NCBI GenBank assembly: GCA_025363755.1
Contig: JANYLQ010000022.1
Span: 1 to 54,607 of the forward strand
Source of the DNA: Hyphomicrobiales bacterium
Lineage (GTDB): Bacteria > Pseudomonadota > Alphaproteobacteria > Rhizobiales > Aestuariivirgaceae
Direction of reading: 5' to 3'
DNA length: 54,607 bases
Part shown: positions 25,471 through 35,915 of the stretch, piece by piece
Layout: each line of letters begins with the position of its first letter
Numbering within the stretch: position 1 is the first letter of the stretch
The notes under the pieces: generated by a model
What the model was told of the DNA's origin: nothing
The model's database searches: none
The model's input: only the letters and a program-made list of their open reading frames with translations
Position numbers and translations under genes: made by a program

Positions 25471-27057
25471 TCAATAGCCTATTGCGCAGCCATCTTTGCG
25501 CGGATCAGAGCCTGCTGTCAGTGTGCCCTTTTCCCAATCAATAAGTATCGCCTGCCCCCCGCCTAATGGGTCATCGGGTGTGATCACATTGTGACCAAAT
25601 GCTTCAAGTTCTTTGCGAGTTTCAGCATTAATACCTCGCTCGGCTTCCACAACACCGTCACTATAGAACACACGTGGGCAATCGAGAGCGGCTTGTGGGT
25701 CCATACCGTAGTCCAAAATATTGGTTAGCATATGGGCATGGCCAAAGGGTTGGTAATCACCACCCATCACACCATAAGATATCAGTGGCTTGCCATTCTT
25801 CATCGCCATTCCCGGCATGATGGTGTGCATGGGGCGTTTGCCCGGTGCGATGCAATTGGGGTGCTCTGCGTCAATCTTAAAACTCATGCCACGGTTTTGC
25901 AGCAGTACACCTGATTTTGGTGCAACCAACCCGCTGCCAAAGGAATGATAGATCGAGTTAATGAAGCTCACGGCATTGCGATCACGATCTACAACGGAAA
26001 GATAAACTGTCTCAGTTTTTTGCAGTGACGTGTGCGGAAGATGTGTTGCGGCATAATTTGGATTGATATGAGAACGAAGTTCATCAGCAAATTCCGCACT
26101 TAGCATATGATCTTGTTGCATTTGCACTTGGAGCGGATCGGCGATGTAGCGGTTACGCACATCATAAGCGAGGCGGGCTGCTTCGAGTTCAAGATGAAGG
26201 CGTGCTGCTGACATTGGGCCGTCCCTATCGGGTGCAAATCCTTCGAGCACATTAAGCATGATCAAGGCCGTGATGCCTTGGTTGTTGGGTGGAATTTGGT
26301 GGATATCTACGCCACGATAATTTGTGGAAATGGATTTCACATATTCGCCGCGCGCCTGAGCAAAATCTTCCATACTGTGTAGGCCACCATGAGCATTTAG
26401 ATGATCGACGATGTCTTTGGCCACATCGCCTTCATAAAATCCTTTGCGCCCGTGTTTGGCAATGACGCGAAGTGTTTCTGCTAGTTGAGATTGGCGGTGA
26501 ATATCGCCTACATGCGGCACCTGGCCGTTGGCCAAAAAAACGGCTGCACAATTGGGATCATGCGCCAGCATCTCTGCATTTGCCTGCCAATCAAAACACA
26601 CGCGATCTGCTACCACATAACCCTGTTCTGCATAGTGGATGGCGGGCTGCAGCAACTCTGCTAACTCTCGCGTTCCATAGTCAGCTGCTGCTTGCGCCCA
26701 GCTATCTACAACACCTGGAATGGTGACTGAGTGTGCGCTGTAATTGGTAATTTCACTGATCTTATTTTTGATAAACCAATCCAGCGTTGCCTTTAGTGGC
26801 GCGCGGCCTGAGCCATTAAAGGCAATCACGTTGCTCCCGCCCATTGGCACAAAGAGCATAAAGCCATCGCCACCAATGCCAGTCGATTGCGGCTCGACAA
26901 CGGCTAGAACTGCAGCTGCGGCAATTGCCGCATCAATAGCATTACCGCCATCTTTCAATATCTGTATCGCTGTGACACTTGCCAAAGGATGTGACGTGGC
27001 GACAGCTGCTTCTGTCACACGAACTGTAGATCGACCAGGAAGTTGAAAATCGCGCAT
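25471..27057 (-). CDS. gamma-glutamyltransferase family protein
   Basis: Ntn-hydrolase of 528 residues that cleaves gamma-glutamyl bonds such as in glutathione and matures by self-cleavage. The large-subunit opening has SHPLASVTAIQILKDGGNAIDAAIA and STGIGGDGFML. The presumed N-terminal nucleophile Thr is in ETVYLSVVDRDRNAVSFI, in place of the usual TTHxSVVD, with SFGSGLV after it, and GGDYQPFGHAH further on. No clear signal peptide is seen, so a cytoplasmic form (like GGT-related acylases) is possible. The gene is 25 bases downstream of mutT on the same strand. Confidence 0.88.
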   Translation of the reverse strand: MRDFQLPGRSTVRVTEAAVATSHPLASVTAIQILKDGGNAIDAAIAAAAVLAVVEPQSTGIGGDGFMLFVPMGGSNVIAFNGSGRAPLKATLDWFIKNKISEITNYSAHSVTIPGVVDSWAQAAADYGTRELAELLQPAIHYAEQGYVVADRVCFDWQANAEMLAHDPNCAAVFLANGQVPHVGDIHRQSQLAETLRVIAKHGRKGFYEGDVAKDIVDHLNAHGGLHSMEDFAQARGEYVKSISTNYRGVDIHQIPPNNQGITALIMLNVLEGFAPDRDGPMSAARLHLELEAARLAYDVRNRYIADPLQVQMQQDHMLSAEFADELRSHINPNYAATHLPHTSLQKTETVYLSVVDRDRNAVSFINSIYHSFGSGLVAPKSGVLLQNRGMSFKIDAEHPNCIAPGKRPMHTIMPGMAMKNGKPLISYGVMGGDYQPFGHAHMLTNILDYGMDPQAALDCPRVFYSDGVVEAERGINAETRKELEAFGHNVITPDDPLGGGQAILIDWEKGTLTAGSDPRKDGCAIGY

Positions 27058-27082
27058 GAGGGTTCCAATTAAAACTGGGACG

Positions 27083-27481
27083 TTAAAGCAACTCTACCAA
27101 ATGCGGTATCAGCGGCAAATCCGCTGGTGGCATTGGATATTTTTTTAAATCCTTCGCGAATGCCCACTTCAATTCTTGGCCCTCCATGGCTTGTGCCATT
27201 CCCTTCCAACGACGACAAACATAAAGGGGCATGAGCAAATGAAAATCTTCATAGGCGTGGCTGGCGAAAGTGAGGGGGGCAAGGCAGGATGTTTCGACAT
27301 TAATGCCCAGCTCTTCTTTCAACTCGCGGATCAATGCTTGTTCGGGGCGCTCGCCAGCTTCAACTTTGCCACCCGGAAATTCCCACAGGCCCGCCAGTGT
27401 CTTTCCTTCAGGCCGCTTGGCCAAAAGGATGCGGCCATCCGGGTCGATGAGGGCAACAGCTGCAACGAGCACCAGTTTCAT
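27083..27481 (-). CDS. mutT: MutT-type Nudix hydrolase (8-oxo-dGTP diphosphatase)
   Basis: 132-residue Nudix protein that removes oxidised nucleotides from the dNTP pool. The Nudix box is complete: GGKVEAGERPEQALIRELKEELGI (about residues 37-60). The opening VAAVALIDPDGRILLAKRPEGKTLAGLWEFPGG is typical of MutT. Its ATG overlaps the argJ stop by one base (TGATG at 27483-27479), so it is probably translated by reinitiation. The argJ-mutT order is common in Hyphomicrobiales. Confidence 0.93.
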   Translation of the reverse strand: MKLVLVAAVALIDPDGRILLAKRPEGKTLAGLWEFPGGKVEAGERPEQALIRELKEELGINVETSCLAPLTFASHAYEDFHLLMPLYVCRRWKGMAQAMEGQELKWAFAKDLKKYPMPPADLPLIPHLVELL

Positions 27482-28716
27482 CAGCTGCGATATGACCCGT
27501 TAATATCAATGTAGCGATGCGTCAGGTCACAGGTCCAGACTGTTGCTGCGCCCTTGCCCACACCAATGTCCGCCTCGATTTTAATGTCGCGGCCTTTCAT
27601 GTGGGGCATGATATCGGCTTCCTTATAGTTGGCATCTTTCATGCCCTTGGCCGCCACTAAGATGCCACCGATTTTAATGCGCAATTTATCGCGCAAAGCT
27701 TTCTCGCCTGATTTGCCGATGGCCATAACAATGCGGCCCCAGTTTGCGTCTTCGCCCGCGATCGCGGTTTTGACCAAAGGTGAATTTGCAATGCTCATAC
27801 CAATTTTCTTGGCAGCTATATCATTCTCAGCGCCAGTAATTTTGATCTCAATCAATTTCTCAGCGCCTTCGCCGTCTTTCACCACTTGCATCGCAAGATC
27901 GAGGCAGAGCGAATCCAGCGCTTTGGCAAATGGTTTCAGACGTATATCGGCGGCGGTCTTTAAATCTTTCACAGCACCTGCAGCGCCCGTTGCAAACATC
28001 AACACTGTATCAGAAGTCGAGGTATCGCTATCAACCGTAATATTATTGAAGCTCCTGGCCACTGAGGGCGATAAAAGTTTTTGCAAAACCTTTGCAGGGA
28101 TCGCCGCGTCCGTAAAAATGAAAACCAGCATTGTCGCCATGTCCGGCGCAATCATGCCCGAGCCCTTGGCAATGCCATTAATCGTAACGGTCTTGCCGCC
28201 GAACTTCACTTGTGCGGTGGCCACTTTCTGAAATGTATCTGTGGTCATGATAGACCGAGCCGCCATATCCCAAGCATCTCCCGATGCAGCACTGCCCAAT
28301 TCGGATAAAGCACTCACAATTGGCGCAGGATTTAGTGGTTCGCCGATCACGCCTGTTGAGGCCTGAAAAACTTCGCCCATTTTGCATTTGAATTGTTTTG
28401 CAGCAGCAGATGCAACGGCTTTCACAGTGGCCACACCGGCTTTGCCCGTAAAAGCATTGGCATTGCCGGCATTGCACACCAGTACGCGGCCTTTGCCCGT
28501 TTTTAAATTATCCGCACACCAATCAACCGGAGCCGAACGCGATTTTGACAAAGTTAAACAACCAGCAACAGTTGTGCCTTCGTCCATCAAAGCCAGCAAA
28601 ACATCAGGGCGATTCTTATAACGAATACCCGTTGCCGCCGCGGCCAAACGCACACCTTTGATCTCTGGTAAATGTGGAAAGCTGGCAGGTGCCAGAGGGG
28701 AAATTGTTAAAGCCAT
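27481..28716 (-). CDS. argJ: bifunctional glutamate N-acetyltransferase / N-acetylglutamate synthase
   Basis: Recycles the acetyl group from N-acetylornithine to glutamate in arginine synthesis. The 411-residue precursor self-cleaves before the Thr in KGSGMIAPDMATMLVF (about residue 190). Other hallmarks are GVRLAAAATGIRYKNRPDVLL at the start, GNANAFTGKAG, STGVIGEPL, DSDTSTSDT and ANWGRIVMAIGKSG. It is 27 bases downstream of the parvulin gene and coupled to mutT. Confidence 0.97.
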   Translation of the reverse strand: MALTISPLAPASFPHLPEIKGVRLAAAATGIRYKNRPDVLLALMDEGTTVAGCLTLSKSRSAPVDWCADNLKTGKGRVLVCNAGNANAFTGKAGVATVKAVASAAAKQFKCKMGEVFQASTGVIGEPLNPAPIVSALSELGSAASGDAWDMAARSIMTTDTFQKVATAQVKFGGKTVTINGIAKGSGMIAPDMATMLVFIFTDAAIPAKVLQKLLSPSVARSFNNITVDSDTSTSDTVLMFATGAAGAVKDLKTAADIRLKPFAKALDSLCLDLAMQVVKDGEGAEKLIEIKITGAENDIAAKKIGMSIANSPLVKTAIAGEDANWGRIVMAIGKSGEKALRDKLRIKIGGILVAAKGMKDANYKEADIMPHMKGRDIKIEADIGVGKGAATVWTCDLTHRYIDINGSYRS

Positions 28717-28743
28717 CTGTCGCCTGCCTCGTTTTGTGATAAA

Positions 28744-29763
28744 TTATTGTTGGGGTGCGTCGCCCGGCAATGTCAAATCGCCCTTACCAGTTGTGTCGGC
28801 TGCTGGTGCGCCGCCACCACCTTGAGCTCCTGCATCAGCACCAACAGAGGGGGCCACTTGCCCACCTTTAAGCTTGTGCTGGGCCGCAGCATCTTCTTGT
28901 GCTTTTTTAAGCTCGGGGTCGAGAATTTCAACCTTCGCTGTGCCTTGAAGACCTGCCAGCATATCCTGTACTTTATTGCGCACCAACACATTGCGGATGG
29001 CGCTTTTGACTTGATCGAAAGGTTGCGCAGCGCCCATCTTGCGGTCATCGAGGCGAATAATATGCCAACCATATTCGGTCTTAACCGGCTTGGAAACTTC
29101 GCCTTGCTTTAAGGCAAAAGTGGCCTTTGAAAATTCAGCCACCATTTCCGGCGCTGTAAAATATCCTAAATCACCGCCATAATCTTTGGAGCCATCTAAG
29201 CTATATTGCTTGGCCAAATCTTCAAACTTGGCGCCGCCCTGAAGCTTGCCTTCAATATCATTGGCTTCTTTTTCGGTGGCCACAAGAATATGACGTGCCC
29301 GCACGCGCTCAGTCTGCGTAACCTTGGCGGTTTCAGCGTCATAAGCTTTTTTTATTTCATCATCAGTGATTGAAGGGCTGATTTTTTGCGCCAAATAAGA
29401 ATCGCGCAGTGCTTTGGCTTGATAGGCAGCAAGGCGGCGCTTATAATCGTCAGACTCCGCCGTACCTTCCTTGACTGCGACTTGGGCAATCAAATGCCGT
29501 TCGATCAAAAACTCGACCACAAACGGAAAGCGCAGTTTAGCCGGCATGTTTGGCAATTGGCCAATCACATCATCAAAGGCCATGCGCACTTCGGATGTCT
29601 TGATTTCATAACCGTTCACAATGGCAACAGTGGAGTCTTGCCCCGTCAAAGGTGCTGCTGTGTTGTCGGCTTGTGCAAAAACAAAGCCTGTGAGGCCAAG
29701 GCTAAAAACACCAGCGAGTAAAGAAATTTTCAAAATTTTGTGATTACGTGGCATGTGATCCAT
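28744..29763 (-). CDS. exported parvulin-type peptidyl-prolyl isomerase
   Basis: Periplasmic folding factor of the PrsA/SurA type, 339 residues. The leader (ISLLAGVFSLGLTGFVFAQ, about 13-31) is followed by a SurA_N-like helical region (about 45-150) and a rotamase domain (about 150-245) with RARHILVATEKEANDI, DGSKDYGGDLGYF and TEYGWHIIRLDDR. A Gln/Lys-rich and then Gly/Ala/Pro-rich tail (about 290-339) ends the protein. The second in-frame ATG (29754) is equally possible as a start. The order parvulin-argJ-mutT, divergent from secA, is conserved in rhizobia. Confidence 0.93.
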   Translation of the reverse strand: MDHMPRNHKILKISLLAGVFSLGLTGFVFAQADNTAAPLTGQDSTVAIVNGYEIKTSEVRMAFDDVIGQLPNMPAKLRFPFVVEFLIERHLIAQVAVKEGTAESDDYKRRLAAYQAKALRDSYLAQKISPSITDDEIKKAYDAETAKVTQTERVRARHILVATEKEANDIEGKLQGGAKFEDLAKQYSLDGSKDYGGDLGYFTAPEMVAEFSKATFALKQGEVSKPVKTEYGWHIIRLDDRKMGAAQPFDQVKSAIRNVLVRNKVQDMLAGLQGTAKVEILDPELKKAQEDAAAQHKLKGGQVAPSVGADAGAQGGGGAPAADTTGKGDLTLPGDAPQQ

Positions 29764-30010
29764 CGGCTAAGTTGCGCCCCTAAAGGCTTCGTATATGCAG
29801 CCAATGGGTTTGAAACAAGGCAATAATAAGCCTTTTGCTCTGCTGTTGCTGCTATGCAACAGGTTGAAATTACGCCGTTTGGCTCCTATTTCCAAACATC
29901 AGACCTTAGATGGCCTAAAAATTCCGCATTTGAATGTTTCCACTGAACCAAACTCTGCGCTATGAGACCGCCAAATCTAAGCCCAAAGGCCAGTTAAAGG
30001 AACGAATCAG

Positions 30011-32749
30011 ATGCTCGGAATATTGCGGAATGCTGCCGCTAAAGTTTTTGGAACGACAAATGACCGCAAATTGGTTAGCTTTCAAAAGCGCGTCCCTCAA
30101 ATTAATGCCTTGGAAGATCATTATGCGGCTTTGAGTGATTCAGAGCTCAAGGATGTGACTGCGGGTTTCCGCGCGGAATTGGCCCAGGGTAAAACTATTG
30201 ATGATTTGCTCCCCAACGCCTTTGCCGCCGTGCGTGAAGCTGCAAAACGTTCGTTGGGCCTCAGGCATTTTGACGTGCAAATGGTGGGCGGCATGGTTCT
30301 TCATGCTGGCATGATTTCAGAAATGAAGACGGGCGAAGGCAAGACCTTGGTTGCAACGCTTCCGGTTTATTTGAACGCGCTCGAGGGCAAGGGCGTTCAT
30401 GTAGTTACGGTCAACGATTATCTGGCCAAACGCGACTCGGCTTGGATGGCGAAAGTCTACGGCACACTTGGCCTCACCACTGGTGTTATTGTTCATGGCC
30501 TCGACGATAATGAACGCCGTGCGGCCTATGCGTGCGACGTCACTTACGGCACCAACAATGAATTGGGCTTTGATTATCTACGTGACAATATGAAATATCA
30601 TCTCGATGAGATGGTTCAGCGTGGACATAACTATGCGATCGTCGATGAAGTTGACTCGATCCTTGTTGATGAGGCCCGCACGCCGCTGATCATTTCCGGC
30701 CCGGTCGATGATCAGTCTGATCTTTATAATACACTTGACGGCTTTATTCCGCAGCTGGTTGCCGCTGATTATGATCTTGATGAAAAGCAGCGCTCAGTTT
30801 CTCTGACGGAAGCGGGCAACGAACATTTAGAACAATTGCTGGTCGCCGCTGGTGCTATGAAAGGCACACTTTATGATGCGGCAAATGTGCCAATCATCCA
30901 TCACATCACGCAAGCCTTGCGCGCGCACACTTTGTTCCAACGCGATAAGGACTATATTGTCAAAGACGATCAGGTGATCATTATTGACGAGTTCACGGGC
31001 CGCATGATGGAAGGCCGTCGTTATTCAGAAGGCTTGCACCAGGCCATTGAGGCCAAGGAACATGTGACTGTTCAGCCTGAAAATGTAACGCTCTCTTCAG
31101 TCACATTCCAAAACTATTTCCGCATGTACAGCAAGCTTGCAGGCATGACCGGCACGGCTTTGACTGAGGCAGATGAATTCCAGGACATCTATAATCTCGA
31201 AGTGATCGAGATCCCGACTAACGTAGCCGTGGCGCGTTTAGATGAAGATGATCAAGTTTTCCGCACCGCTAAAGAGAAATATGCAGCGATCACTGATACA
31301 TTGCGTGATGCCATTGCTCGCGGCCAGCCTGTGCTAGTTGGCACAACTTCAATTGAAAAATCGGAAGAGCTCTCTTCGTTGCTGCAATCGGCACAGATTA
31401 AGCATAATGTGTTGAATGCCCGTTACCACGAACAAGAAGCTTTGATTATTGCGCAAGCTGGCGCGCCTGGTGCAGTTACGATTGCAACGAACATGGCGGG
31501 TCGGGGTACTGATATTAAGCTCGGTGGCAATCTTGATATGCGTATCGCCAATGAACTTGCCGATGTGCCAGAAGGTGCGGAGCGCGAACGCCAGATCACG
31601 AAAATTAAAGATGATATTGAAAGCAAGAAACGCATTGTAATTGATGCTGGCGGATTATTTGTCATTGGCACGGAACGCCATGAAAGCCGCCGTATTGATA
31701 ATCAATTGCGCGGTCGTTCAGGCCGCCAGGGTGATCCTGGCTTGTCGCGCTTTTATCTCTCACTGCAAGATGATTTGATGCGCATTTTCGGGTCAGAACG
31801 TTTGGACGGCATGTTACAGAAGTTGGGACTTAAAGACGGCGAAGCCATCATTCATCCGTGGATTAACAAGGCCTTGGAAAAAGCCCAGCAAAAAGTTGAA
31901 GCACGTAACTTTGATATTCGTAAGAATTTGCTCAAGTTTGATAACGTTATGAATGATCAGCGCAAGGTGATCTTCGATCAGCGCATTGGCATCATGAAGG
32001 GCGAAGAGATTTCAGAAACTGTTGATGATTTGCGTCACGACATCATTGGTGAACTGATTTCGAAACATATTCCCGAAAACGCCTATGCCGAGCAGTGGGA
32101 TGCTGCAGGGCTTCGTGAACGTTTACGCGAAGCTGTGGCTGTTGACTTTCCAATTGAAGATTGGGCCAAGGAAGAAGGCATTGCGGATGAAGAAATTCGC
32201 GAACGCGTGTTCAAGACTACTGATGACTATTATAACTCCAAGCGCGAAAAATTTACGCCTGATATTATGCAGCAGGTTGAAAAATCCGTATTGTTACAAA
32301 CCATGGACCGGTTGTGGCGCGAGCATATTGTAAGTGTGGAATATCTGCGCCAAGTGATTGGCCTGCGCAGTTATGGCCAACGCGATCCGCTCAATGAATA
32401 TAAGACCGAAGGCTTCACGTTGTTCTCTGAGATGGTCACTCATATGAAAGAGGCCGTGACCAGCCAGTTGATGCGCATTGAAATTCGCATGCAAGGTGAT
32501 GACGGGCTGTTGCCGGATGAGAGTCAATTGCCAGCGATGCAAGCTCATCATATTGACGCCACCACGGGCTTGGATGATGTTGGTCAAAGTACGCCAAATT
32601 TTGGTTCCTTTGCGGGCGCTGCAACGATTGGCGCAGCGCTTTCAATCGATCCCAAAAATCCCGAAACATGGGGCAAGGTCGGTCGCAATGATGATTGTCC
32701 GTGCGGCTCAGGCAAGAAATACAAACATTGCCACGGGGCTTATGCCTGA
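30011..32749 (+). CDS. secA: preprotein translocase subunit SecA
   Basis: ATPase motor that pushes unfolded proteins through SecYEG. The 912-residue protein has Walker [15 protein letters not shown] (about residue 105), Walker [21 protein letters not shown], the preprotein cross-linking domain, [13 protein letters not shown] in the second nucleotide-binding domain, [18 protein letters not shown], and the C-terminal zinc finger [13 protein letters not shown] used for SecB binding. ATG 30011 follows AAAGGAACG. The stop overlaps the convergent methyltransferase gene by ten bases. Confidence 0.99.
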   Translation: MLGILRNAAAKVFGTTNDRKLVSFQKRVPQINALEDHYAALSDSELKDVTAGFRAELAQGKTIDDLLPNAFAAVREAAKRSLGLRHFDVQMVGGMVLHAGMISEMKTGEGKTLVATLPVYLNALEGKGVHVVTVNDYLAKRDSAWMAKVYGTLGLTTGVIVHGLDDNERRAAYACDVTYGTNNELGFDYLRDNMKYHLDEMVQRGHNYAIVDEVDSILVDEARTPLIISGPVDDQSDLYNTLDGFIPQLVAADYDLDEKQRSVSLTEAGNEHLEQLLVAAGAMKGTLYDAANVPIIHHITQALRAHTLFQRDKDYIVKDDQVIIIDEFTGRMMEGRRYSEGLHQAIEAKEHVTVQPENVTLSSVTFQNYFRMYSKLAGMTGTALTEADEFQDIYNLEVIEIPTNVAVARLDEDDQVFRTAKEKYAAITDTLRDAIARGQPVLVGTTSIEKSEELSSLLQSAQIKHNVLNARYHEQEALIIAQAGAPGAVTIATNMAGRGTDIKLGGNLDMRIANELADVPEGAERERQITKIKDDIESKKRIVIDAGGLFVIGTERHESRRIDNQLRGRSGRQGDPGLSRFYLSLQDDLMRIFGSERLDGMLQKLGLKDGEAIIHPWINKALEKAQQKVEARNFDIRKNLLKFDNVMNDQRKVIFDQRIGIMKGEEISETVDDLRHDIIGELISKHIPENAYAEQWDAAGLRERLREAVAVDFPIEDWAKEEGIADEEIRERVFKTTDDYYNSKREKFTPDIMQQVEKSVLLQTMDRLWREHIVSVEYLRQVIGLRSYGQRDPLNEYKTEGFTLFSEMVTHMKEAVTSQLMRIEIRMQGDDGLLPDESQLPAMQAHHIDATTGLDDVGQSTPNFGSFAGAATIGAALSIDPKNPETWGKVGRNDDCPCGSGKKYKHCHGAYA

Positions 32750-33567
32750 TTTTTAAGAATGTCGGCCAAACGATGAGAAGCACTCCCGGGCTTTAGCGGC
32801 TTGGGTTGGCTTTCATGCGGCTTCCAAGCCATGGCCCAAGCAACTTCAAGCGTTGCACGCACACGGCCATCCTCATCAGCAAAATGCTTATGATAATGCT
32901 CAGCGACTTTGCTAATGAAACGTTTTGAAACCAGTTTTGAACTCCGCCCTTGTAGCGGATTGGAATATCCAAAGCTTTTGATCTCGCCCATCAAAGCAAA
33001 TGCATCAGCATAGCGCACGATTGTCCGATCAACATCGGCCACGGGTAAGGCAAGACCCGCGCGCTGCATCAGCCCGCCCAATTCACGAACCCCAATCATC
33101 GGTGCAACGCGAGGCGAAACGCCACCCGTGACGTCGATTTCGGATTGCAACCAACTCTCGCGTAATTCAAAAAGCGTGTCGCCTGCAAAGAAAACAACTA
33201 GCAACAAACCATCCGGCTTCAACCCACGCGCCAGTTGTGCCAAATGCCCCGGCACATCATTCACGCAATGCAAATCCAGCAGACTAAATATCGCATCATA
33301 ATCCGAGCCCGGCAACTCAACCATATCGCCATTTGCAGGTGCCAGAACGTCGAGTTTCTCGACACCTCCGACAAGCTTCAGCGTTTCTGCCGCCACCTCG
33401 GGGTTCTGGGCAATCACCAAGGCTTTGGGAAACTGCTTTAATATAATGGAAAGTCGGTCGCCCAATTCCGCCGCCACCATATTTTGTAAGTCATGGGTTG
33501 CATTCGCCTTTGATTGGCGTGCAAGATAAAGTTTGCGATCAAAAATGTGGGGGCTTGGTTCGGTCAT
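32740..33567 (-). CDS. SAM-dependent methyltransferase (BioC/NDUFAF5-like)
   Basis: 275-residue methyltransferase resembling the NDUFAF5/BioC group. [15 protein letters not shown] near the start is a conserved opening of this group. The Rossmann region is divergent ([27 protein letters not shown]), with [37 protein letters not shown] as motif II/post-II, and SPMIGVREL-like [15 protein letters not shown] later. The first SAM motif lacks the usual GxGxG, so activity is uncertain. ATG 33567 shares the CATG palindrome with the comF start on the other strand. Possible role in complex I assembly is inference from homologues. Confidence 0.82.
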   Translation of the reverse strand: MTEPSPHIFDRKLYLARQSKANATHDLQNMVAAELGDRLSIILKQFPKALVIAQNPEVAAETLKLVGGVEKLDVLAPANGDMVELPGSDYDAIFSLLDLHCVNDVPGHLAQLARGLKPDGLLLVVFFAGDTLFELRESWLQSEIDVTGGVSPRVAPMIGVRELGGLMQRAGLALPVADVDRTIVRYADAFALMGEIKSFGYSNPLQGRSSKLVSKRFISKVAEHYHKHFADEDGRVRATLEVAWAMAWKPHESQPKPLKPGSASHRLADILKNQA

Positions 33568-34369
33568 GGACGATGAGGTAGCCGAAGCTGGCCCAAAATT
33601 CCAGTTTGCAAATTTGACGCAGTTTGCAAAAACCTTTGGTCGGTCCCTGATCGATATTATTGTTCCCCCAAAATGCCTCTCATGCCGCATGGCCGTCACT
33701 CAAGGTTCATCCTTGTGCATTTCTTGCTGGCAGAAGTTGCAGTTTTTGGAGCATCCCGTTTGCGATGTAATGGGCACACCCTTTGCCTATGATCAAGGCA
33801 AAGGTGCTTTAAGTGCAGCAGCACTGGTTGATCCGCCTCCGTGGGACAAGGCGAGGGCAGCGATAGTGTTTGATCAGAATTCGAAAAATCTTATTCACGC
33901 CTTAAAGTATAAAGACCATCATGAAGCGGCATTAATGATGGTGCGTATGATGGCACTTGCTGGGCGAGAATTATTGGCCGAGGCAGATATTATTATACCA
34001 GTTCCGCTGCATCCCACAAGATTATGGAAACGCCGCTTCAATCAAGCGGCTTTGCTGGCCAAGCCTCTGGCACAGATAGCGGCCAAAAAATATGCTCCCG
34101 ACGTTCTGGTTCGTAATGTTGCAACACGCCGGCAAGTGGGGCTCGACCAGATGGCGCGGCAAAAGAATGTTAAAAAAGCCTTTCAAGTTCCAGAGTCAAA
34201 ATTAAGCGAATTGAAAGGCCGCAACGTGTTACTTATCGATGACGTGCGAACCACGGGTGCGACTGTCGCGGCCTGTGCTATAGCTCTCAAAAATGCTGGA
34301 GCAGCCCAGGTGAATAGCTTAAGCTTTGCGCTTGTTTTGGAACCACACAGGTTCCATATTGATATATGA
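33566..34369 (+). CDS. ComF-family phosphoribosyltransferase-like protein
   Basis: 267-residue ComF protein. The N-terminal zinc-finger motif is PPKCLSC followed by CISCW. The phosphoribosyltransferase-type domain includes IIPVPLHPTRLWKRRFNQAALLAKPLA and the PRPP loop NVLLIDDVRTTGAT. ComF proteins assist DNA uptake in some bacteria, but here the gene sits with grxC and nit, where its role is not established. ATG 33566 overlaps the divergent methyltransferase start; a TTG near 33614 would place the start about 17 residues before the zinc motif. grxC begins 16 bases after the stop. Confidence 0.9.
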   Translation: MDDEVAEAGPKFQFANLTQFAKTFGRSLIDIIVPPKCLSCRMAVTQGSSLCISCWQKLQFLEHPVCDVMGTPFAYDQGKGALSAAALVDPPPWDKARAAIVFDQNSKNLIHALKYKDHHEAALMMVRMMALAGRELLAEADIIIPVPLHPTRLWKRRFNQAALLAKPLAQIAAKKYAPDVLVRNVATRRQVGLDQMARQKNVKKAFQVPESKLSELKGRNVLLIDDVRTTGATVAACAIALKNAGAAQVNSLSFALVLEPHRFHIDI

Positions 34370-34384
34370 CGGAAAGACGACGCG

Positions 34385-34645
34385 ATGACACAAATTACAA
34401 TATACACAACTTCAGCCTGCCCTTATTGCTCGATGGCCAAAAACCTTCTCAATAAGAAAGGTGCTAAATTTCAGGAAATCGATGTGAGCTATGATGCAGG
34501 CGAACGCCAACGTATGACGCAACTTTCGGGTGGAAGGCGCTCAGTGCCGCAGATTTTTATTGGTAAAATGCATGTCGGTGGTTGTGATGATCTTCACGCA
34601 CTCGATGCAAAAGGCGGCCTTGATCCGTTGTTGGCTGCGTCATGA
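34385..34645 (+). CDS. grxC: glutaredoxin 3
   Basis: 86-residue dithiol glutaredoxin that reduces disulfides and glutathione adducts. The active site is CPYC (residues 13-16), with the cis-Pro motif SVPQIFIG and GGCDDLHAL for glutathione binding. It belongs to the comF-grxC-nit-DUF1178 run; its stop overlaps the nit start (ATGA). Confidence 0.97.
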   Translation: MTQITIYTTSACPYCSMAKNLLNKKGAKFQEIDVSYDAGERQRMTQLSGGRRSVPQIFIGKMHVGGCDDLHALDAKGGLDPLLAAS

Positions 34646-35475
34646 GTTTTAAAGCTGGGATGGTTCAGTTGCGCTCGTCAACTGATGTGCCACGCAATTT
34701 AAAAGATGCTTCTGCCCTCATCAAAGGTGCTGCGTCGCAAGGCGCCAAATTTATTTCCACACCGGAAGTCACAAATGTATTTGAGCCAGATCGTGATCGC
34801 TTGAAGGCCATTGCGCGTCCTGAAGCAGAAGACATCTCGGTCAAAGGTTTTTCAGAACTCGCTGCCAAGCTCGGCATCCATCTCCATATCGGTTCAATGG
34901 CGCTCAGAGGCGATGATGACAAGCTGGTCAACCGTACAATTTTTTACGGCCCCGATGGCAAGATCATTGCGCGTTATGACAAAATCCATTTGTTCGATGT
35001 GGATTTGACCAATGGCGAAACTTACCGCGAGTCGGCTTCATACACAGGTGGCAAAGAAGCTGTCATCGTCGAAACACCTTTCGCAAAATTAGGCCTCACC
35101 ATTTGCTATGATGTGCGCTTCCCAGCCTTACACCGTGCACTTGCCATGGCGGGTGCCAATGTGTTGCTCGTGCCCGCAGCCTTTACTGTTCCAACCGGCA
35201 AGGCCCATTGGCATGTGTTGCTCCGCGCCCGTGCCATTGAAACCGGAAGCTTTGTCATTGCCGCAGCTCAAGGCGGAAAACATGATTCAGGGCGTGAAAC
35301 TTTTGGCCACTCCAAGGTGATCAATCCTTGGGGTGAAGTGATTTGTGAGGCCAATACAGACCCTGATTTTAAAGTGTTTGAAATCGATCCGCAGCAATCG
35401 GTCGAAGCCCGCGCCAAAATTCCAAACCTTCAGCATGCCCGCGAATTCACGATGAGCCATGTGAGCGCCTTATGA
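34642..35475 (+). CDS. carbon-nitrogen hydrolase (nitrilase superfamily, Nit type)
   Basis: 277-residue amidase. The catalytic triad is visible: Glu in ISTPEVTNVF (about residue 42), Lys in ARYDKIHLFDVDL (about 114) and Cys in LTICYDVRFP (about 155). The group containing Nit1/NitFhit and YafV-like enzymes removes deaminated glutathione or omega-amides. The location next to glutaredoxin fits repair of deaminated glutathione, but this is inference. It overlaps grxC and the DUF1178 gene by four bases each. Confidence 0.92.
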   Translation: MSFKAGMVQLRSSTDVPRNLKDASALIKGAASQGAKFISTPEVTNVFEPDRDRLKAIARPEAEDISVKGFSELAAKLGIHLHIGSMALRGDDDKLVNRTIFYGPDGKIIARYDKIHLFDVDLTNGETYRESASYTGGKEAVIVETPFAKLGLTICYDVRFPALHRALAMAGANVLLVPAAFTVPTGKAHWHVLLRARAIETGSFVIAAAQGGKHDSGRETFGHSKVINPWGEVICEANTDPDFKVFEIDPQQSVEARAKIPNLQHAREFTMSHVSAL

Positions 35476-35915
35476 TCCGCTATGACCTCGTTTGCGAGAA
35501 AGGCCATGAATTTGATGGTTGGTTTCGCGATAGCGATACTTTCGACAAACAAGCCAAGCGCGGCCTCGTGTCCTGCACGCATTGCGGAACGGCGAAAATC
35601 CAAAAACAAATTATGGCTCCGGGCATTCCGTCCAAGTCTAATAAAAAGTCTGAAAACGCAGTGCGCATGATAGCTGGCCCTGTTGATCCCCGCGCCGCCG
35701 TAATGATGCAAATGATGCGCGACTACCGCAAACATGTAGAAGCAAATGCCGAAAATGTCGGCAATAGCTTTGCCGAAGAAGCCCGCAAGATTCACTATAA
35801 AGAAACGAAAGAACGCGGGATTTATGGCAACACGTCCTCAGAAGAGGCAGCCTCCCTCATCGAAGAAGGCATCGAAATCCACCCTATTCCGGTTTTGCCG
35901 GAGGATGGGAATTAA
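35472..35915 (+). CDS. DUF1178 family protein
   Basis: 147-residue protein of unknown function found mostly in alpha- and betaproteobacteria. The N-terminus is a zinc-ribbon-like region: MIRYDLVCEKGHEFDGWFRD followed by SCTHCGTAKIQKQIMAPGI, giving one Cys from the first strand and a CxxC. The C-terminal half is helical with EEARKIHYKETKERGIYG. It overlaps the nit gene by four bases (ATGA) and closes the run. Confidence 0.92.
   Translation: MIRYDLVCEKGHEFDGWFRDSDTFDKQAKRGLVSCTHCGTAKIQKQIMAPGIPSKSNKKSENAVRMIAGPVDPRAAVMMQMMRDYRKHVEANAENVGNSFAEEARKIHYKETKERGIYGNTSSEEAASLIEEGIEIHPIPVLPEDGN

Noticed and set aside
32740-33567. Reading the methyltransferase as a clear BioC
   Set aside because: The SAM motif I lacks the usual glycine pattern and no biotin genes are nearby, so only the broader group is stated.
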